A stretch of 64,000 nucleotides of DNA, taken from Rhodovulum sp. ES.010 (GTDB taxonomy: Bacteria; Pseudomonadota; Alphaproteobacteria; Rhodobacterales; Rhodobacteraceae). The translations under genes were made by a program, and so were the position numbers. How positions within the stretch are numbered: position 1 is the stretch's first letter; the number at the start of each line of letters is the position of its first letter. The notes beneath the pieces were generated by a model. The model ran no database searches and was not told the origin of the DNA. It saw only the letters and a program-made list of their open reading frames with translations. The stretch covers positions 2,118,001 through 2,182,000 of the forward strand of contig NZ_FSRS01000001.1 in the NCBI RefSeq assembly GCF_900142935.1. Direction: 5' to 3'. Shown here one piece after another: positions 18,042-26,613 of the stretch.

Positions 18042-18081
18042 CCTGCCGCCGCAGTTCGGCAGGACATCCCGCTTCGGGATG
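18042..18081 (+). promoter_or_regulatory. Tandem hairpins in the dgcN leader
   Basis: Two perfect stems stand side by side: CCTGCCG/CGGCAGG (18042-18063, 8-base loop) and CATCCCG/CGGGATG (18065-18081, loop CTT). They sit 21 bases ahead of the dgcN ribosome binding site (CGGAGGACG). They could be an attenuator or an RNA regulatory element; no known riboswitch class was recognised. Confidence 0.45.
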
Positions 18082-18115
18082 CTAGGGTCTTGCGCGACCA
18101 TCGGAGGACGAACCC

Positions 18116-19120
18116 ATGATGATCCAGACGCCCTACCTGCTTTTCCTTGGCGACGCGCCCGATCCGCTGGCCGCCAAGGTCGCCCAGGGCATCCGCGACT
18201 GGCGGCCCGACAACGCCGTCGGCCAGTTCCGCATGGACGGCTGCAAGGCGGACCTGAAGTTGCCGGACATGACCCTAGAAGAGGCGAAAGCGGCCGGGGC
18301 CAAGACATTGGTGATCGGCGTCGCCAACCGGGGCGGCGTCATCAGCCAGGCCTGGAAGAAGGTGCTGGTCGCCGCGCTGGAGGAAGGGTTCGATCTTGCC
18401 TCCGGCCTGCACAACCTGCTTCGCGACGAGCCCGACCTCGCGGCCGTGGCCGAGGCCACGGGCCGCGTGCTGCACGACGTGCGGGTGCCCGAGGTGGAGT
18501 ATCCCATCGCCAACGGCAAACGGCGCACCGGAAAGCGCTGCCTTGCCGTGGGCACCGATTGCTCGGTCGGCAAGATGTATACCGCGCTCGCGATGGACCG
18601 CGAGATGCAGGCGCGCGGGATGAGGTCGACGTTCCGGCCCACCGGGCAGACCGGCATCCTGATCACCGGCGACGGCGTGCCGCTGGACGCCGTGGTGGCG
18701 GATTTCATGGCCGGCGCGGTGGAGTGGCTGACGCCCGACAACGAGCCCGACCACTGGGACCTGATCGAGGGCCAGGGCAGCCTGTTCCACGTCTCGTATT
18801 CCGGTGTCACGATGGCGCTGATCCATGGCGGCCAGCCCGATGCGCTGATCCTCAGCCACGAACCCACCCGGCCGCACATGCGCGGCCTGCCCGACTACGC
18901 CCTGCCCTCGCTCGAGGCGTTGCGCGACCTGTCCCTGACCGTGGCGCGCGTGGCGAACCCCGACGTTCAGGTGGTGGGGATATCGGTCAACACCGCGGCG
19001 ATGGAGGACGAGGAGGCGCTGGCCTGCCTGAAGACCATCGAGGCGCGCATGGGCCTGCCGACGGTCGATCCGTTCCGGCAGGGGGCGGGGCGTCTGGTGG
19101 ACGCTCTGGCCGCGGTGTAG
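18116..19120 (+). CDS. dgcN: D-glutamate N-acetyltransferase DgcN (DUF1611 family)
   Basis: A 334-residue protein of the DUF1611 family. DgcN members acetylate D-glutamate to N-acetyl-D-glutamate. A P-loop-like GTDCSVGKMYTALAMD block lies near residues 146-161, followed by FRPTGQTGILITGDGVPLD and LIEGQGSLFH. It is the first gene of a same-strand unit with dgcA (11 bases later) and a D-amino-acid transaminase, which strongly supports the assignment. Two adjacent ATG codons (18116, 18119) could start it; CGGAGGACG lies just upstream. Confidence 0.85.
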   Translation: MMIQTPYLLFLGDAPDPLAAKVAQGIRDWRPDNAVGQFRMDGCKADLKLPDMTLEEAKAAGAKTLVIGVANRGGVISQAWKKVLVAALEEGFDLASGLHNLLRDEPDLAAVAEATGRVLHDVRVPEVEYPIANGKRRTGKRCLAVGTDCSVGKMYTALAMDREMQARGMRSTFRPTGQTGILITGDGVPLDAVVADFMAGAVEWLTPDNEPDHWDLIEGQGSLFHVSYSGVTMALIHGGQPDALILSHEPTRPHMRGLPDYALPSLEALRDLSLTVARVANPDVQVVGISVNTAAMEDEEALACLKTIEARMGLPTVDPFRQGAGRLVDALAAV

Positions 19121-19130
19121 GGTCCCGCGC

Positions 19131-20096
19131 ATGGAGATCACCGTCACCCCCGAGAGCTTCCCCTTCGCCGAAACCTTCACCATCTCGCGCGGCTCGCGCA
19201 GCGAGGCGCAGGTGCTGACCGTCCGCATCTTCGCCAACGGCGCCATCGCCTGGGGCGAATGCGTGCCCTACGCCCGTTACGGCGAATCGCTCGACAGCGT
19301 CGCGGCCCAGATCGAGGGCCTGCCCGAAAAGGTCTCGCGCGCCGACCTGCCCGACCTGTTGCCCGCCGGCGCGGCGCGCAACGCCGTCGACTGCGCGCTG
19401 TGGGACCTCGCGGCCAAGCGCGCGGACAAGCGGGTGTGGCAACTGGCGGGCCTGCCCACGCCGAAACCGGTCGTCACCGCCTACACGCTGTCGCTCGACA
19501 CGCCTGACAACATGTGCACGGCGGCCTCCAAGCACGCGCACCGGCCGCTGCTGAAGATCAAGCTGGGCACGCCCGACGACATGCCGCGACTGGAGGCGGT
19601 GCGCGAAGGCGCCCCCGACACCCGCATCATCGTCGACGCCAACGAGGGTTGGACGGCCGACATCTATGCTGAGCTCGCGCCCCATCTGGTGCGCCTCGGC
19701 GTGGAGATGGTGGAACAGCCCCTGCCCGCCGGCGCCGACGACATGCTGGCCGAGATCGAGCGGCCGCTGCCGGTCTGCGCGGACGAGTCCTGCCACGACC
19801 GCGCCTCGCTGCCCGAGCTCAAGGGCAAGTACGACATGGTCAACATCAAGCTCGACAAGACCGGCGGGCTGACCGAGGCGCTGGCGCTGAAGAAACAGGC
19901 CCGGGCGGAGGGCTACGGCATCATGGTCGGCTGCATGGTCGGCTCCAGCCTCGCGATGGCGCCGGCGGTGGTTCTGGCGCAGGGCGCGGCGGTGACGGAT
20001 CTTGACGGCCCGCTGCTTCTGGCCGAAGACCGGCCGACGCCACTGCGCTACGACAGTGCGGGCGTCCACCCGCCAAAGGCCACGCTCTGGGGCTGA
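19131..20096 (+). CDS. dgcA: N-acetyl-D-glutamate racemase DgcA (enolase superfamily)
   Basis: A 321-residue muconate-lactonizing/dipeptide-epimerase type enolase-superfamily enzyme. The catalytic KxK is in LLKIKLG near residue 142. Metal ligands lie in IIVDANEGW, VEQPL and ADESCH, and the second catalytic lysine in NIKLDKTGG. Homologues next to DUF1611 genes are DgcA, which converts N-acetyl-D-glutamate to N-acetyl-L-glutamate. A dipeptide epimerase (L-Ala-D/L-Glu) is the main alternative from sequence alone, but the neighbours favour DgcA. Confidence 0.85.
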   Translation: MEITVTPESFPFAETFTISRGSRSEAQVLTVRIFANGAIAWGECVPYARYGESLDSVAAQIEGLPEKVSRADLPDLLPAGAARNAVDCALWDLAAKRADKRVWQLAGLPTPKPVVTAYTLSLDTPDNMCTAASKHAHRPLLKIKLGTPDDMPRLEAVREGAPDTRIIVDANEGWTADIYAELAPHLVRLGVEMVEQPLPAGADDMLAEIERPLPVCADESCHDRASLPELKGKYDMVNIKLDKTGGLTEALALKKQARAEGYGIMVGCMVGSSLAMAPAVVLAQGAAVTDLDGPLLLAEDRPTPLRYDSAGVHPPKATLWG

Positions 20097-20120
20097 CGCC
20101 GGAACGAAAAGGAGACCGCG

Positions 20121-20978
20121 ATGAGCCGCACCGTCTATGTGAATGGCGACTACCTGCCCGAGGCGGACGCCAAGGTTTCGGTCTTCGACCGCGGCTTTCT
20201 GATGGCCGACGGGGTCTACGAGGTGACCAGCGTTCTGGGCGGCAAGCTGATCGACTTTCCCGGCCATGCGGCGCGCCTGCGCCGCTCGCTGAAGGAACTG
20301 GACCTCACCTCTCCGGTCTCCGAGGACGCATTGCTCGACATCCACCGCGAACTGGTGCGGCGGAACGGCGTGGTCGAGGGCATGGTCTATCTTCAGATCA
20401 CCCGCGGCGCCGCCGATCGCGACTTCGTCTTTCCCGACCCCGCGACAACGACGCCGACCATCGTCCTGTTCACCCAGGCCAAGAACCTGATCGACACGGT
20501 CGCGGCCAGGCGCGGCATCGCGGTGATCTCGATCGACGACATCCGCTGGGGCCGGCGCGACATCAAGACGGTGCAGTTGCTCTACCCGTCGATGGGCAAG
20601 ATGATGGCCAAGGCAGCGGGCGCCGACGATGCCTGGATGGTCGAGGATGGCGTCGTCACCGAGGGCACCTCGAACAACGCCTATATCGTGAAGGACGGCA
20701 AGATCGTCACCCGCAACCTGGGCAACGAGATCCTGCATGGCATCACACGCGGCGCGGTGCTGCAATTCGCCCGCGAGGCACAGATGGAGGTCGAGGAGCG
20801 GCCCTTCACGCTGGAAGAGGCGAAGGCCGCCGACGAAGCCTTCGTGACCTCGGCCTCGACCTTCGTGACGCCGGTCGTGTCGATCGACGGGGTCGCGCTG
20901 GGCGACGGCACGCCCGGCCCCGTCGCGCGGCGGCTGCGGGAAATCTACATCGACGAGAGCCAGAAAGCCGCGCTCTAG
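20121..20978 (+). CDS. D-amino-acid transaminase (class IV aminotransferase)
   Basis: A 285-residue fold-type IV PLP aminotransferase. It starts MSRTVYVNGDYLPEADAKVS, carries FDRGFLMADGVYEVT, has the PLP lysine in RRDIKTVQLL near residue 149, and the cofactor-binding TEGTSNNAYIV block. This is the D-alanine/D-amino-acid transaminase pattern, which passes the amino group of D-amino acids to 2-oxoglutarate, giving D-glutamate. That product is the substrate of the DgcN encoded two genes upstream, so the three genes make a coherent pathway. Branched-chain aminotransferase activity is a less likely alternative. Confidence 0.87.
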   Translation: MSRTVYVNGDYLPEADAKVSVFDRGFLMADGVYEVTSVLGGKLIDFPGHAARLRRSLKELDLTSPVSEDALLDIHRELVRRNGVVEGMVYLQITRGAADRDFVFPDPATTTPTIVLFTQAKNLIDTVAARRGIAVISIDDIRWGRRDIKTVQLLYPSMGKMMAKAAGADDAWMVEDGVVTEGTSNNAYIVKDGKIVTRNLGNEILHGITRGAVLQFAREAQMEVEERPFTLEEAKAADEAFVTSASTFVTPVVSIDGVALGDGTPGPVARRLREIYIDESQKAAL

Positions 20979-20983
20979 CCGGC

Positions 20984-21005
20984 CGCCGCCGTCCGGGTGG
21001 CGGCG
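20984..21005 (+). terminator. Hairpin after the D-amino-acid operon
   Basis: Arms CGCCGCC and GGCGGCG with an 8-base loop start six bases past the transaminase stop. No T tract follows, so termination is inferred from position. Confidence 0.4.
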
Positions 21006-21381
21006 CTGGATGGACCGGACGCGCAACGGCCTGCCGCACGGCTGCGGTGCAACCTCGCGACGGATGACGCCGCAAGAGGTGCACGCCTCCACGAGGATCA
21101 CCCGCCGAGTGTGCCGGAACGGCAGCAGCGGTCAGTCTGGGCGATGTCCTCCCGCTCGGCCACGACGCGGGTGAAGGTGCAGACCCCGAGGCGCTGGCCC
21201 GTTGCAGGTCGGTTGCGGCACATTCCGCGCCCGTCCGGCCAGGTTCGCCCAAGGCCGGGCCCACGGTGCAAACCGTGCCCCTCGGTCCGACGGGCGCCCC
21301 CATTGAACCGCGGGTCGGGCAAAAAACATCCGCATCGGGACATTGCGCCCGGCGCTCAGCCCGGCGGGCCACGCCGCCCGC
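21006..21381. other. Intergenic stretch with no recognised gene
   Basis: About 375 bases between convergent genes. Open frames here have no start signal or family resemblance. No promoter, repeat or RNA gene was seen. Confidence 0.5.
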
Positions 21382-23361
21382 TCAAAGCGCGATGCGGAAC
21401 CGGGCGAAACCGTCCGGGCCGTCGCCCGCGGGCTCGATCGACAGCGCCCGCATGTCGTCGAGGTACCGCACGGCTTTCGGGCCGGTATCGAACAGGACAG
21501 TGGTGCCCGGCATCGGCGCGAGGCGCCAGTTGCCGTCGGCGGTCGGGTCGATTTCGCCGCGTTCGGCGATATAGCGCACGATGACGTCGCGGTTGGTGTC
21601 GGGCGCCTCGAGGATGATCGTGTCGCCCATCGCGCCGGGAAAGTCCCCGCCCCCGCCCGCGCGGTAACTGTTGGTCGCGACGACGAATTTCATCTCGTCG
21701 GTCACCGGCCGGCCCGCCCAGGTCAGGTCGACGATCCGGGCCGCGTCGGGGTTCACCAGCCGCCCCCTGGGCCCATAGCGTGCCGGCTGGCCGAGGTCGA
21801 TCTGGTATTCCACGCCGTCGATCACGTCGAAATTGTAGCTTGGAAAATCGGGGTTCAGCAGAACCTGATCCCGGCCGCCCGACGTGATCCGGTTGAACAT
21901 GCCCGCCGCCCGTTCGAGCCAGCCGCGCAGTTGCGCGCCTGTCACCAGCACCGCCCGCACCGTGTTGGGATAGAGATACAGATCGGCGACATGCTTGATC
22001 GCGATATCGCCCGCCGGCACGTCGGTGTAGTAGTCCGGCCCCGACCGGCCGCCCGCCTTGAAGGGCGCCGCGGCCGACAGCAGCGGGAGCCCCTCATGCG
22101 CGGTGCCCTTCAGCAACTCGCGCACGTACCACAGCTGCGCGTTCGACACGATCTGAACCGAGGGATCGTCGGCCACCAGCGCGAAATAGCTGTAAAGCGG
22201 CGCCCGCGTCCGCCCCACCGCGCGGCGGATATAGGCCAGGGTGTCCGCATGATCCCGCGCGACCGCGTCCAGCACCGGCCGCCGGCTCTGCACCAGCGGG
22301 GTGACCGAGCGATCCGCGTTGCGGCGCGCGATCGGGCGCAGGGCGGACTGGTGCGCGAGGATGCGCCATTCGCCGGCCTCGCGCCCCAGCATCAGGTCGA
22401 CCACCCCCAGGTGCGACCCCCAGAACCCGCCCATCACCGCCGGCTTGCCGCGGATCGTGCCGCGCTTGGTGTCGACGCCGGGAATGCCCTCGAACGCGCG
22501 GCCGGGAAAGGCGAGATGCTGGTGCCCGGTCATGATCACGTCGATGCCGTCCAGCTCGGACAGCGGAACGCTGGCGTTTTCCTGCCCCTCGACATGGCCC
22601 GGCTCGCCGATCCCGGAATGGTTCAGCGCCACGATCAGATCGGCGCCGGCCTCCTTCATCTGGGGCACCCAGGCGCGCGCGCAGGCGACGATGTCGCGCG
22701 TGGTCACGCGCCCCTCCAGGTGCTTGCGATCCCAGGTCACGATCTGCGGCGGCACGAAGCCGATGAACCCCACCCGGATCGGATGGGCCACCCCCGCGCC
22801 GTCCACCAGCGCGCGCTCGACGATCACATAGGGCGGCAGCAGCGTGCCATCGGCGGTGGGGCTCACCCCCAGCTCGCGGGCGATATTGGCCGAGACCACC
22901 GGGAACTCGGCCCCGGCGATCGAACTCATCAGGAAGTCGAGCCCGTAATTGAACTCGTGATTGCCCAGGGTCGCCGCGTCGAAACCGACGGCGTTCATCG
23001 CCCGGATGATCGGGTGCACCTCGCCCGCGCGCACCCCCCGTTCATAGGCGATGAAGTCGCCCATCGGGTTGCCCTGCAGGAAATCGCCGTTGTCCACCAG
23101 CATCGCGTTGGCCGCCTCGGCGCGCAGCTCGGCGACATGGGCGGCGGTGCGGGCGAGCCCCACCGTGTCGACCGGGCGGTCGGAGTAGTAGTCGTAGGGG
23201 TAGACGTGGACATGGAGGTCCGTCGTCTCCATCAGCCTCAGATGCACCTGGCCCGCTCCCGCCCGAGCCGAGAATGGATGCAGCGCGATCAACGACGCCC
23301 CCGCAGCAGAGCCGGCCAGAAAGGCGCGGCGGTTCAGTCCGTCGTGTCGGTGATGCGTCAT
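21382..23361 (-). CDS. Periplasmic 2',3'-cyclic-nucleotide 2'-phosphodiesterase/3'-nucleotidase
   Basis: A 659-residue secreted nucleotidase. A twin-arginine-type signal (NRRAFLAGSAAGASLIAL) sits at about residues 10-30. The metallophosphoesterase domain follows with ETTDLHVHVYPYDYY, LVDNGDFLQGNPMGDF and LGNHEFNYGLDFL, then a GHQHLAFPG histidine motif. The C-terminal 5'-nucleotidase domain recognises the base. It releases nucleosides and phosphate from extracellular nucleotides, like CpdB. The start at 23361 follows from the signal peptide; the upstream extension is not credible. Confidence 0.9.
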   Translation of the reverse strand: MTHHRHDGLNRRAFLAGSAAGASLIALHPFSARAGAGQVHLRLMETTDLHVHVYPYDYYSDRPVDTVGLARTAAHVAELRAEAANAMLVDNGDFLQGNPMGDFIAYERGVRAGEVHPIIRAMNAVGFDAATLGNHEFNYGLDFLMSSIAGAEFPVVSANIARELGVSPTADGTLLPPYVIVERALVDGAGVAHPIRVGFIGFVPPQIVTWDRKHLEGRVTTRDIVACARAWVPQMKEAGADLIVALNHSGIGEPGHVEGQENASVPLSELDGIDVIMTGHQHLAFPGRAFEGIPGVDTKRGTIRGKPAVMGGFWGSHLGVVDLMLGREAGEWRILAHQSALRPIARRNADRSVTPLVQSRRPVLDAVARDHADTLAYIRRAVGRTRAPLYSYFALVADDPSVQIVSNAQLWYVRELLKGTAHEGLPLLSAAAPFKAGGRSGPDYYTDVPAGDIAIKHVADLYLYPNTVRAVLVTGAQLRGWLERAAGMFNRITSGGRDQVLLNPDFPSYNFDVIDGVEYQIDLGQPARYGPRGRLVNPDAARIVDLTWAGRPVTDEMKFVVATNSYRAGGGGDFPGAMGDTIILEAPDTNRDVIVRYIAERGEIDPTADGNWRLAPMPGTTVLFDTGPKAVRYLDDMRALSIEPAGDGPDGFARFRIAL

Positions 23362-23535
23362 GCCGGCGCCCTCAGCTCCCTTGGCCGAGAGAGAGCGTGC
23401 ACCATCACCGTTACGGGTGCGTGACGCTAACACGCCCTGAGTGTACTATCGAGAGCAATAATCGCGTTTTGGGCGAGTCGCCGCCAATTGCCTGCGCCGC
23501 ATCGACATGACAGGACCGGCATGGCAGGAGAGCGC

Positions 23536-24492
23536 ATGCGACTGGCGGAACAGGTGACATTCGGGGGCGGCGGGCTGGACCGCGCGGCGCATCTGCGCAC
23601 CGACCCGGCGCGGCTGGCCGGCCTGTGGGCCGCACCCGGGGCGCGCGTGGCGCTGCTCTGGCGGGGCAAGCCGCTCGTCGCGGCGGGGGCCCTGGGCGCC
23701 GTGGAGCCCGGGCACCCGCTCTGCTCCGGTGCCTTCGAGCGGGCGGTCTTCCTCGGCCTCGCCGCGGGGCGGCCGCACTTCGCGGTCGACCTGTCCGACT
23801 GGCACCCCGACGAGATCCCCGACACGCTCGGCGCCTTTCTCGACCCGTCGGAACAGCGCCACCCGGACCTGCCCGACGACCACGCCTTCACCGAGATCCG
23901 GCGCGTCATGACGCAACTGTCCGCGCTCGACGCCGAGCTTGCGGCGACCGCCCGGGCGCTTCTCGGCTGGCACGACACACACCGCTTCTGCGCCCGCTGC
24001 GGCGCCGAGAGCCGGGTGGCGCAAGCCGGCTGGCAGCGGCTCTGCCCGGCTTGCGGCGCGCATCATTTTCCGCGCACGGACCCGGTGGCGATCATGCTGG
24101 TCACGCATGGCAACGCGGTGCTTCTCGGCCGGTCGCCCGGCTGGCCCGAGGGCATGTTCTCGCTGCTTGCGGGCTTCGTCGAACCCGGCGAGACGATCGA
24201 GGCGGCGGTGCGCCGCGAGGTGGCCGAAGAGGCCGGCATCCGGGTCGGCCGCGTGGACTACCTCGCCAGCCAGCCCTGGCCCTTCCCGACCTCGCTGATG
24301 GTCGGCTGCCATGGCCGGGCCACGACCACCGAGATCACCATCGACCCGGTCGAGATCGAGGCGGCGCGCTGGGTCAGCCGCGAGGAGCTGGTCGCCGCCC
24401 ATGCCGGGGACCGGAAAGACCTGCTGCCCGCGCGGCACGGCGCGATCGCCCGGTTCCTCATCGAAGCCTGGCTTTCCGACCGGCTGGATTGA
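23536..24492 (+). CDS. nudC: NAD(+) diphosphatase (NudC family Nudix hydrolase)
   Basis: A 318-residue Nudix hydrolase. A central zinc ribbon has CARC and CPAC pairs. The Nudix box (G-x5-E-x7-REVAEEAGI) begins at GFVEPGETIEAA, and the NudC-specific SQPWPFPTSLM motif follows. NudC splits NAD(H) to NMN(H) and AMP and removes NAD caps from RNA. The start at 23536 is preferred over 23521 because AGGAG lies five bases upstream of it. The SRPBCC protein gene follows after 34 bases on the same strand. Confidence 0.93.
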   Translation: MRLAEQVTFGGGGLDRAAHLRTDPARLAGLWAAPGARVALLWRGKPLVAAGALGAVEPGHPLCSGAFERAVFLGLAAGRPHFAVDLSDWHPDEIPDTLGAFLDPSEQRHPDLPDDHAFTEIRRVMTQLSALDAELAATARALLGWHDTHRFCARCGAESRVAQAGWQRLCPACGAHHFPRTDPVAIMLVTHGNAVLLGRSPGWPEGMFSLLAGFVEPGETIEAAVRREVAEEAGIRVGRVDYLASQPWPFPTSLMVGCHGRATTTEITIDPVEIEAARWVSREELVAAHAGDRKDLLPARHGAIARFLIEAWLSDRLD

Positions 24493-24526
24493 CCCGGGCG
24501 CCCGAACTGGAAGGGGACGACAAGCG

Positions 24527-25000
24527 ATGCAGTTCTTGGCACGAGAGGAGGTCGCGGCCCCGATCGACACGGTCTTCGCCGCGATCTCGGATTTCGAGTG
24601 GATGGAACGCGCGGCCCTGCGGCGCGGCGCCGACGTCGCGCGGGCGGACAGCCTGGCCGCGCCGGGGCCGGGCATGGCCTGGATCGCCGAGTTCGACCTG
24701 CACGGCAAGCGCCGCAGGCTGGAAACCGCGATCACGACCTACGCCCCGCCCGACAGGATCGTGCTCCAGTCGCATCTCGAGGGGCTCGCGGGGGTCGGCA
24801 CCGTCGACCTCGTCCACCTCGCGCCCTCCCGGACGCGGATCGCCGTGGCCGTGCATCTGCGCCCGCAGACGCTGGGCGCGCGCGTGGTGCTTCAGACCGT
24901 GCGGCTGGCCAGGACAGGGCTCTCGGACCGCTTCAACTCCGGCCTCCACCGCTTCGCCCGGGAAATCGAGGCGGGCCGCTTCGGCGACGCCGGCGCCTGA
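24527..25000 (+). CDS. SRPBCC family protein
   Basis: A 157-residue protein with the START/SRPBCC helix-grip pattern: an initial strand MQFLAREEVAAPIDTVFAAI, a mid-protein ETAITTYAPPDRIVLQSHLE sheet region and a C-terminal long helix (about 125-150). The family binds hydrophobic ligands; the ligand is unknown. It lies 34 bases behind nudC and faces pheA across a 129-base gap with no clear terminator. Confidence 0.75.
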   Translation: MQFLAREEVAAPIDTVFAAISDFEWMERAALRRGADVARADSLAAPGPGMAWIAEFDLHGKRRRLETAITTYAPPDRIVLQSHLEGLAGVGTVDLVHLAPSRTRIAVAVHLRPQTLGARVVLQTVRLARTGLSDRFNSGLHRFAREIEAGRFGDAGA

Positions 25001-25129
25001 CCGCGCGCTCTCGGGCCGCGGCGCGCACATGACGCGGGGCGGCCCGTTCTTCGTGGTCCGGGTCCCGTCGCACACCAGCGGTCCGAGCGCGACGGGCGCC
25101 GCCGGCCGCCGCAGCCGCGCCAAATGGCG

Positions 25130-25963
25130 TCAGTGCCGTTTGCGGTCCGCCGGATAGACTCCGAGGATTTCCAGCCGCGAGGTGAAGTAGTCGAGTTCCT
25201 CCAGCGCGCGGGCGACATGTTCGTCCTCGGGATGGCCCTCGATATCGGCGTAGAACTGGGTCGCGGTGAACGAGCCGTCGACCATGTAGCTTTCCAGCTT
25301 GGTCATGTTCACGCCGTTGGTGGCGAAGCCGCCCATCGCCTTGTAAAGCGCCGCCGGAATGTTGCGCACCTGGAAGATGAAGGTCGTCATCATCCCGAGC
25401 TCGCCGCGCCGGGCCCGGTCCGGCTCGCGAGCCATCAGCAGGAACCGGGTGGTGTTCTTGTCGTGGTCCTCGATGTGGCGCGCGAGGATGTCCAGCCCGT
25501 AGATCTCGGCGGCGAGGTCGCCGGCGAGCGCGGCAAGCGTCGGGTCCCCGGCCTCGGCCACATGCCGGGCCGACCCGGCAGTGTCGGCGCCGGTGACCCG
25601 GTGAATCCCGTGCGCACTCAGGAAGTCGCGGCACTGGCCCAGCAGGACCGTGTGGCTCATCGCGTGGGCGATGTCGGCCAGCTTCGCCCCATGCGTGGCC
25701 AGCAGGTTGATATGCACCCGCACGAAGGCCTCGTCGACGATATGCAGCCCCGAATGCGGCAGCAGGTGATGGATGTCGGCTACCCGGCCATAGGTGGAAT
25801 TCTCGACCGGCAGCATCGCCAGGTCGGCCTCGCCGGTGCGCACCGCCTCGATCACGTCCTCGAAGGTGCGGCAGGGCTGCGCCTCCATCTCGGGGCGGGC
25901 GACATGGCAAGCCTGGTGCGAATAGGCGCCGGGTTCGCCTTGGAAGGCAATGCGATTCGTCAT
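25130..25963 (-). CDS. pheA: Prephenate dehydratase
   Basis: A 277-residue monofunctional prephenate dehydratase, converting prephenate to phenylpyruvate in phenylalanine synthesis. The catalytic domain (about 1-185) has IAFQGEPGAYSHQA, LPVENSTYGRV and the NTTRFLLM block containing the catalytic TRF motif. The ACT regulatory domain (about 195-270) has KLESYMVDGSF, corresponding to the phenylalanine-binding ESRP region. There is no chorismate mutase domain. The start at 25963 gives MTNRIAFQGE; the upstream ATG lacks support. Confidence 0.95.
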   Translation of the reverse strand: MTNRIAFQGEPGAYSHQACHVARPEMEAQPCRTFEDVIEAVRTGEADLAMLPVENSTYGRVADIHHLLPHSGLHIVDEAFVRVHINLLATHGAKLADIAHAMSHTVLLGQCRDFLSAHGIHRVTGADTAGSARHVAEAGDPTLAALAGDLAAEIYGLDILARHIEDHDKNTTRFLLMAREPDRARRGELGMMTTFIFQVRNIPAALYKAMGGFATNGVNMTKLESYMVDGSFTATQFYADIEGHPEDEHVARALEELDYFTSRLEILGVYPADRKRH

Positions 25964-26073
25964 GGGGCGCCCCGTGCGTGCTGGCGGTTCTGCGATCTGC
26001 GAGTGGTTAATACAGCTTGCATTGGCGGAGTTGAAGCGCATAGGAAAGGGCCGGGAACAAACGGGAACACGAC

Positions 26074-26583
26074 ATGTCCGGGCTTATGGCCTTCGTCAAG
26101 ATCGTGGGCGGCGTCTGCATCGCCGTGGTGATCTTCACCCTTTTCAACCTCGCCGCCTCGGGCCTCTATACCGATCGCGGCCTCGACGAGCCGGCCTATG
26201 TAGTGATCGAGGACGAGGACGCCCCGACCGACGCGGCCCCGGTCGAGGAACCGACCTTCGAGGAACTGCTGGCCAGTGCCGATCCGTCCGCGGGCGAGTC
26301 GGTGTTCCGGGAATGCCGCGCCTGCCACAAGGTTGCCGAGGGCGAGCATGCGGTCGGGCCGTCGCTCCATGCGGTGGTGGGCCGGCAGGTCGCCTCTGCC
26401 GAGGGCTTCGACTATTCCGAGGCGTTCCTCGCGCTCGAAGGCGAATGGACGCCCGAGCGGATCGACGCCTTCATCGCCAACCCCCAGTCCTACGCCCGGG
26501 GCACCGCGATGACCTATGCCGGCCTTCGCGATGCCGAGGATCGCGCCGACGTGATCGCCTATCTCCAGTCGCTGGGGATGTAA
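26074..26583 (+). CDS. Membrane-anchored cytochrome c (cytochrome cy type)
   Basis: A 169-residue protein with an uncleaved N-terminal helix (about residues 5-29), an acidic linker (about 45-65) and a class I cytochrome c domain. Heme attaches at C81-RA-C84-H85, and the likely methionine ligand is in GTAMTYAG. The design matches cytochrome cy/c552 of Rhodobacterales, which shuttles electrons from the bc1 complex to terminal oxidases while tethered to the membrane. It is divergent from pheA and convergent with the trcR gene. Confidence 0.88.
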   Translation: MSGLMAFVKIVGGVCIAVVIFTLFNLAASGLYTDRGLDEPAYVVIEDEDAPTDAAPVEEPTFEELLASADPSAGESVFRECRACHKVAEGEHAVGPSLHAVVGRQVASAEGFDYSEAFLALEGEWTPERIDAFIANPQSYARGTAMTYAGLRDAEDRADVIAYLQSLGM

Positions 26584-26587
26584 CACC

Positions 26588-26613
26588 GTCGGCCGCGCCG
26601 CGGCGCGGCCGAC
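26588..26613. terminator. Perfect 26-base palindrome shared by two convergent genes
   Basis: Twelve-base arms GTCGGCCGCGCC and GGCGCGGCCGAC are joined by GC. They fill almost the entire 30-base gap between the stop codons of the cytochrome and trcR genes, and so could terminate both transcripts. Confidence 0.6.
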
